The notes below the pieces were generated by a model. The model ran no database searches and was not told where the DNA came from. It worked only from the letters and a program-made list of their open reading frames with translations. Made by a program: the position numbers and the translations under genes. DNA of 64,000 bases from Bordetella parapertussis (GTDB lineage Bacteria > Pseudomonadota > Gammaproteobacteria > Burkholderiales > Burkholderiaceae_B). The stretch lies in the NCBI GenBank assembly GCA_945897365.1, contig CAMDFD010000002.1, positions 124,001 to 188,000 on the forward strand, written 5' to 3'. Positions 59,719 to 64,000 of this stretch are shown one piece after another. Positions within the stretch are counted from its first letter, which is position 1. The number at the start of each line of letters is the position of its first letter.

Positions 59719-61254
59719 GTGCATAAAAACATCACACCACATAAATTCCTTTCAGTGATTGCACTCGCTTTCATCCTCACCGCATGCGGAGGCAGTGGAG
59801 ATCGCACGGAGCCAAAAGCCACGCTCAATGGTGGACTAGATTGCTTTGCTACAGGAGCAACAGTGGCTAATACAACGGAGGGAAGCGGCATCGCCCTGTT
59901 CTTTAATTCTTTACTGTATCCAAGCAATACCAATACCAGCACCCCTTGGACTTTTTTACTGCCCGCAGCACTCAATCTCACCAGCACCCCTAGTTACAAC
60001 TATACGAGCTGCACAGATAAATACGCCACAATTGTTGATACAGTTGTTGCGCAGGATCGTAACAAAAGTGGTACCTACAGCGATGGCAGCACCTTTAGCT
60101 ATAACGCACTCAGGACAGCGATTGCTTCAAGCACTGCAAATTTTGTCGGGTTAGATAATTTTTATTATGCAGCCAAAGATCTTGGCTTGCCCAATCCAAC
60201 CGGACTGACTGCATCTGCTTTTAAAACTGCTTTAGAAAATAAATGTAATGGTACGGTCACTGGAAACAATATATTGACGACCGGCTTATGCCCTAACAGC
60301 ACCTTCATGAATGACTTTTTATGGAGAGCAAATGGAATATTTACAAATAATGGAAGTGCCAGCTTTGTCGGCGTTGTGCCAACCAGAGCGAGAGATGCTA
60401 CCAGCCCCAATTACGCAAAAAATCCTGGCTTGACTTGGACACGCGGCTACCTTCTAAACAAATATTCAAACCAAGCTAACGGGGCACCACTACATACCGC
60501 TATTTTTGATGCGGGTAGCAGTGGGACGCGGATATCCTTTTACGAGGTCACCCCTGGCAGTAAAGCAAGTATTGTTCTAAAAGGTTCGGTTGACTTTGAT
60601 GACAGTGGGATTAATGACTTTATGAGCGACAAGGGCACTATTGACATCTCTGACCGCGCCTTTGGCGGACAGTTGCCAAATGGCTGCACCGGAACATCAA
60701 ATCTAGGTCAAGAACAAGTCGGCCCATGCGTACTTCAGCCTCTTCTAGATTACGTCACATCCCAACTAGAGGGCATTGCAGCCAGCAACGTAAAGATTGA
60801 ACTCTTTGCAACAGCCGGTATGCGCACTGAAGAAATTAAAAATGGAGGGGCATTTACTGCCGCTCAAATTACGAATTTTTATGACAACATTATGAAACCC
60901 TATGTCAGCAACACGCCGCTGATTGGCGGGGTCACTTATAGCAATGTCGGTGATTTCAAGACCATCAATGGCAATAGCGAAGAAGGTGTTTGGTCGTGGA
61001 TTAACTTAAATGATGTTTTTTACGACACATTTACAACTCAAGGTATTTGCGGTAGTGAGCCTATTGGTAACTTTGAGGTAGGTGGTTCCTCAATGCAAGT
61101 CGCCTTTCCGGTTGCAGATAATTCTATTGTGAGTGACGCAGATAATATTTATCAGATCAATATCAATGGCTGTGCCATCAAGGTTTATAGCAAAACCTTC
61201 TTGGGACTTGGTGCGGATGATGCGAGAAAGTTTATGCGGGCATACAACTACTAA
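59719..61254 (+). CDS. GDA1/CD39-type apyrase lipoprotein with permuted domain order
   Basis: This is an ecto-nucleoside triphosphate diphosphohydrolase candidate that would hydrolyse NTP and NDP to NMP. The lipobox is LTAC (C23). Apyrase conserved regions are clear: ACR1 FDAGSSGTR (263-271), ACR2 ATAGMR (364-369), ACR3 NGNSEEGVWSWINLN (417-431), and ACR4 FEVGGSSMQ (452-460), then YSKTFLGLG (490-498), with the protein ending at 511. The region that normally follows appears at the N-terminus instead: FYYAAKDLGL (148-157), cysteines at 176 and 191, and ACR5-like TWTRGYLLN (239-247), directly before ACR1. Start is GTG with AAAGG upstream. Probably in an operon with the 5'-nucleotidase. Confidence 0.82.
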   Translation: MHKNITPHKFLSVIALAFILTACGGSGDRTEPKATLNGGLDCFATGATVANTTEGSGIALFFNSLLYPSNTNTSTPWTFLLPAALNLTSTPSYNYTSCTDKYATIVDTVVAQDRNKSGTYSDGSTFSYNALRTAIASSTANFVGLDNFYYAAKDLGLPNPTGLTASAFKTALENKCNGTVTGNNILTTGLCPNSTFMNDFLWRANGIFTNNGSASFVGVVPTRARDATSPNYAKNPGLTWTRGYLLNKYSNQANGAPLHTAIFDAGSSGTRISFYEVTPGSKASIVLKGSVDFDDSGINDFMSDKGTIDISDRAFGGQLPNGCTGTSNLGQEQVGPCVLQPLLDYVTSQLEGIAASNVKIELFATAGMRTEEIKNGGAFTAAQITNFYDNIMKPYVSNTPLIGGVTYSNVGDFKTINGNSEEGVWSWINLNDVFYDTFTTQGICGSEPIGNFEVGGSSMQVAFPVADNSIVSDADNIYQININGCAIKVYSKTFLGLGADDARKFMRAYNY

Positions 61255-61346
61255 GTCTTGGTTTCTAAATGAAGACGGTCCGATAAAACCAGACAGGTCA
61301 AATCCATGAACTTGCCTGACTGATCAGGACATCAGTCAATGCGAAT

Positions 61347-62966
61347 TTATATTCGCTTTTTAAGCGCTGTAGTAAGACGTACCAGTCCAGGGCTGTACCC
61401 CCTTTGTGGAACGCAAGCGCGAATGATAAATAACTCATCCGTTTGAGTTGCCCGACCTAAAGCTAAATGCAATTCATCTTCCGTCTTACATAACAAGCCT
61501 ATACCGACCCCAAAAGCTCTAGGCAGCTCCTCTGATCTTAAGGACGGAATATTGTTGAAGGGGCCGTCCGCCATGGGTCTTTGTGTGCCATATCCCCCAT
61601 TATCAACAACGATCACAATCGGCTTGACCCCGTGAAATGCTGCGCTCAGCACCTCCAGACCCGTCATTAAAAATGCACCGTCCCCAACAAGGACCAGGGG
61701 TCTGCGCGTGGGATCTGCTTTTGCAGCGCCTAAGGCCGCAGGTACGGCATATCCCATGGTGGCATAGTAGGCACTTGCCAGCATCAATGATTGGGCTGGC
61801 AATTCAACCGAACCAAAGAGACAATCACCTGGATCAACGAGGAGACGAATTTTTTCATTTAGAAAAGAGGCGATGCACTCCATCAATCTTTCAACAGACA
61901 GTTCCTTGCCCTGGACCGGCGTGTAAGAATATTGTTTGGGTGCGACCTGTCCATACTCCCGATAACCCGCAGCAGAGGCCGCCTTGATCAGAGCCGGCAA
62001 AAAGGCCCAAAGAGGCACATCCTGATATGTGTGAAAGCCAATGTTGACATGCGTATCGGTGCACTCAATCACTTGCCCTCTATCCAGATGATCCGTAAAT
62101 CCGCCCATGACTAAATCAGCATACAACACACCAAAGGAAATGAGCGGCTTGGCGTTCTCGACCTTCTGGACAACCGTCTCTGCGCTGACTGCACCCATGT
62201 AGACACCTAAGGCTAGCGGATGTGTTTCAGGCATGACACCCTTAGATAAGGAGGTGGTGGCCATCGGGACTTCAAAATTTTCTGCGAATGCTACTAATTC
62301 CTTTTGAAGGCCCCTTCTTACCGCCATGACCCCGGCGATGGCAACCGCATCTCCAGCACCAGCCAGTAGTTTAAGCGCCTCAGACACGGCAAGCTCAAGA
62401 CGTTTTGGGTGTACTTTCGGAAGCTCAATTAATAAATCAGCATCTCTATCGAGAATAGGGACGTCAACCATATCCCGGGGAATCTCGATATACCCAGGTC
62501 GTTGGGTCGCAATCATTTCGGCAAGAACCCGATCGATCTCTTGGGTAATGGTTAAAGGATTTGTCAAAACAGCTTGAGCAATTGTGACATCCTTAAATAC
62601 CTCAAGCTGGGTATCGAAATTTTTCACCTTGTGGTGAATTAAAGGATCACCCTTTCTCTCAGCTAACCCAGGCGCTCCACTCATAATCAGAAGCGGGACG
62701 TTTTCAGCCCAAGCGCCTGCAGTCGCATTCACGACTTTGAAACCCCCAACCGAATAGGTCACTGCACAGACACCAAAGCCACGCAGTCGCGCATACGCCT
62801 CTGCTGCAAATGCGCCCCCCTGCTCGTCAGCCGTCACCAATATGGGAAACCCTTGATGCGAAAGACGATCAAATAGTTTTAAGGCAAAGTCTCCAACAAT
62901 ACCAAAGCCTTCATCTACGCCGAGTTGTTTAAAACGGCGAATGAGAAATTCTGGAATCGTTGTCAT
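61347..62966 (-). CDS. ThDP-dependent alpha-keto acid decarboxylase (PDC/IPDC family)
   Basis: This enzyme decarboxylates 2-keto acids such as pyruvate, phenylpyruvate or indolepyruvate to aldehydes. Motifs include the catalytic glutamate in TADEQGGAFAAEAYAR, the decarboxylase-specific HH pair in DPLIHHKVKNFD, and the ThDP site VLVGDGAFLMTG with VDNGGYGTQR. From the ATG at 62964-62966 (MTTIPEFLIRR) it has 539 residues; an upstream ATG adds seven. The HH pair distinguishes it from acetolactate synthases and from the ThDP enzyme at 6731. Substrate is unknown. Confidence 0.85.
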   Translation of the reverse strand: MTTIPEFLIRRFKQLGVDEGFGIVGDFALKLFDRLSHQGFPILVTADEQGGAFAAEAYARLRGFGVCAVTYSVGGFKVVNATAGAWAENVPLLIMSGAPGLAERKGDPLIHHKVKNFDTQLEVFKDVTIAQAVLTNPLTITQEIDRVLAEMIATQRPGYIEIPRDMVDVPILDRDADLLIELPKVHPKRLELAVSEALKLLAGAGDAVAIAGVMAVRRGLQKELVAFAENFEVPMATTSLSKGVMPETHPLALGVYMGAVSAETVVQKVENAKPLISFGVLYADLVMGGFTDHLDRGQVIECTDTHVNIGFHTYQDVPLWAFLPALIKAASAAGYREYGQVAPKQYSYTPVQGKELSVERLMECIASFLNEKIRLLVDPGDCLFGSVELPAQSLMLASAYYATMGYAVPAALGAAKADPTRRPLVLVGDGAFLMTGLEVLSAAFHGVKPIVIVVDNGGYGTQRPMADGPFNNIPSLRSEELPRAFGVGIGLLCKTEDELHLALGRATQTDELFIIRACVPQRGYSPGLVRLTTALKKRI

Positions 62967-63009
62967 GTTAGGTGTATGCATAAACATTTATTGCAATCTG
63001 GTTTCAACC

Positions 63010-64000
63010 CTATCTTGTTTCTAATCTTAGCAAATGCCCACCAGAAACGGTTTGACGTGTATCGACTAAGTCCAATTTCAGACCATTAGCAATACCCTCA
63101 AGCCAAAGTCCCAAATCATTATTATTTGGATCAACCCTGCACGGAACAGCTAGGCACGTGAGATCTGTATAGTAAGTCCTGGAATATTCGCCTCCTTCGT
63201 TAAATGACAATCCTATCTTTGCAACATACGAATTTTTACCCCCTCCCAAACGCACCCTGACCCAAATAATTTCTCCAAAGCGGAGAACGCTGTATCTGCC
63301 CCCATCGGGCGATTTTGGGAGGTCGGTTGGAGAAACTAATAGGCCTCTAATTGGGGGGCTTCCAGTACCAAAGACATTTACGCTTGGCGCGTCAAGGTAA
63401 AGGGGTTGAGAAGGTATCCAGTCGATCGACTCTGAACTAATATTGGCTTGCGAGTTAGCAAGTGGCCTATCGTTTTCTAGATAAATCGCTGCGATCGGAA
63501 CACCCAACACATTGGCAACATTATTGGGTGTCGAACCTGCCCCTTGGTCATTATAGTGATAACGGGCGGTAATTCGCTCATTCAATGTGGGCACTTTACA
63601 ATATGTCTCAATGTAGCTTTTATCTCCATCCTTTGAGTCTGGGGCATACCAACCAATAATCGCAGGAAAATTCCGGCGACCACGCTCCTCGCTTTGATTG
63701 CAGTCACGCTTCCTTAAGTTCTCCATTAAAGTGGTATCAAGCCCTGCAAATGCATCGAAGTAACCACCTCCCGCACCAGCCGTGCGTGTTGTAGTTTCGT
63801 AATTGGAAATCATAGCGACTTGCTGAGCTGTAAATTTATTTTTAGCATCACTGTATGCCGTCGCGAAAGAAGTAAAATCGCTAGGTAGAGCATAAGTATT
63901 TTGATGATCCGACTGATATTTATTTAAAGTCGCATAAATATCTTTAAAAATGAGTAAAGAGACTGACTGTGCCGCAACCAACCTGCCGGAATTTGCGAGA
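63010..64000 (-). CDS. Hypothetical protein (5' partial)
   Basis: The frame is open to the right edge of the window, so the true start is outside; the TTG at 63979-63981 is only an internal codon. The visible part has a hydrophobic stretch near its beginning (VAAQSVSLLIFKDIYATL). A serine/glycine-rich, mostly beta-like region follows, with four cysteines, two of them in a late TCLAVPCRVDP segment. I do not recognise a family. The N-terminal helix followed by a polar domain would allow a minor-pilin or secreted role, but that is speculation. Confidence 0.55.
   Translation of the reverse strand, partial: LANSGRLVAAQSVSLLIFKDIYATLNKYQSDHQNTYALPSDFTSFATAYSDAKNKFTAQQVAMISNYETTTRTAGAGGGYFDAFAGLDTTLMENLRKRDCNQSEERGRRNFPAIIGWYAPDSKDGDKSYIETYCKVPTLNERITARYHYNDQGAGSTPNNVANVLGVPIAAIYLENDRPLANSQANISSESIDWIPSQPLYLDAPSVNVFGTGSPPIRGLLVSPTDLPKSPDGGRYSVLRFGEIIWVRVRLGGGKNSYVAKIGLSFNEGGEYSRTYYTDLTCLAVPCRVDPNNNDLGLWLEGIANGLKLDLVDTRQTVSGGHLLRLETR

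Overview
The window looks like a chromosome segment of a betaproteobacterium in the order Burkholderiales, most likely an Alcaligenaceae-like (Bordetella/Achromobacter relative) freshwater or environmental species of moderate G+C. The evidence is the long co-directional run gyrA-serC-pheA-hisC-tyrA-aroA-cmk-rpsA-ihfB followed by lapA-lapB-hldE-hldD, the etfB-etfA-acyl-CoA dehydrogenase block, a short OmpA with tandem WKNG motifs, and a one-piece tmRNA with tag ANDERFALAA. No rRNA, tRNA, CRISPR array, transposase or integrase was recognised.

Bases 1-32,450 are mostly core genome. They hold a MATE transporter (cut by the window edge), orn, an M48 protease, rsgA, a CoA pyrophosphatase, rplS, an EamA transporter, a ThDP enzyme, acyl-CoA dehydrogenase with etfAB, mltB, cysM, a ComEA-like protein, the heptose and LPS-control genes, the aromatic amino acid/gyrA operon, ompA, ubiG and gph. 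Inside this ordinary stretch is a 54-residue membrane protein gene (6384-6548). It is preceded by two overlapping, perfect-arm LexA boxes, so it is probably an SOS-induced, possibly growth-inhibiting peptide.

The tmRNA gene ssrA (32454-32816) marks the transition to accessory DNA. Its last 19 bases are repeated at 38582-38600, and the 5.8 kb between the two copies carry a coherent sulfide-handling set: a rhodanese, cytochrome bd oxidase (cydAB), a DUF442-sulfide:quinone oxidoreductase fusion and a 1-Cys peroxiredoxin. This looks like an integrated islet that has no integrase of its own.

Bases 38,700-64,000 are accessory. They contain a decayed catalase-like gene, a LysR/maleate isomerase pair, a PEBP-family protein, enoyl-CoA hydratase/CoA-transferase/MaoC genes, an exported acetolactate-decarboxylase-like protein, an exported Mn-type pyrophosphatase with a tandem duplication of its tail plus a BOF-domain gene, an MpaB-family oxygenase, a carboxylesterase, a two-component system, and a ThDP decarboxylase.

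The most striking part is a set of exported, mostly lipoprotein, nucleotide-processing enzymes: a GDA1/CD39-type apyrase (59719-61254), a 5'-nucleotidase (57709-59661), a CDA-fold deaminase (53973-55346) and, further off, the exported pyrophosphatase (45548-46564). Together they could form an outer-surface cascade of NTP to NMP to nucleoside to deaminated product plus phosphate, analogous to the animal CD39/CD73/ADA pathway. The apyrase appears to be circularly permuted: the half that normally follows ACR4, including an ACR5-like WTxGYxLN, is placed before ACR1. All functional statements are read from sequence motifs by eye; no database search or alignment was run.
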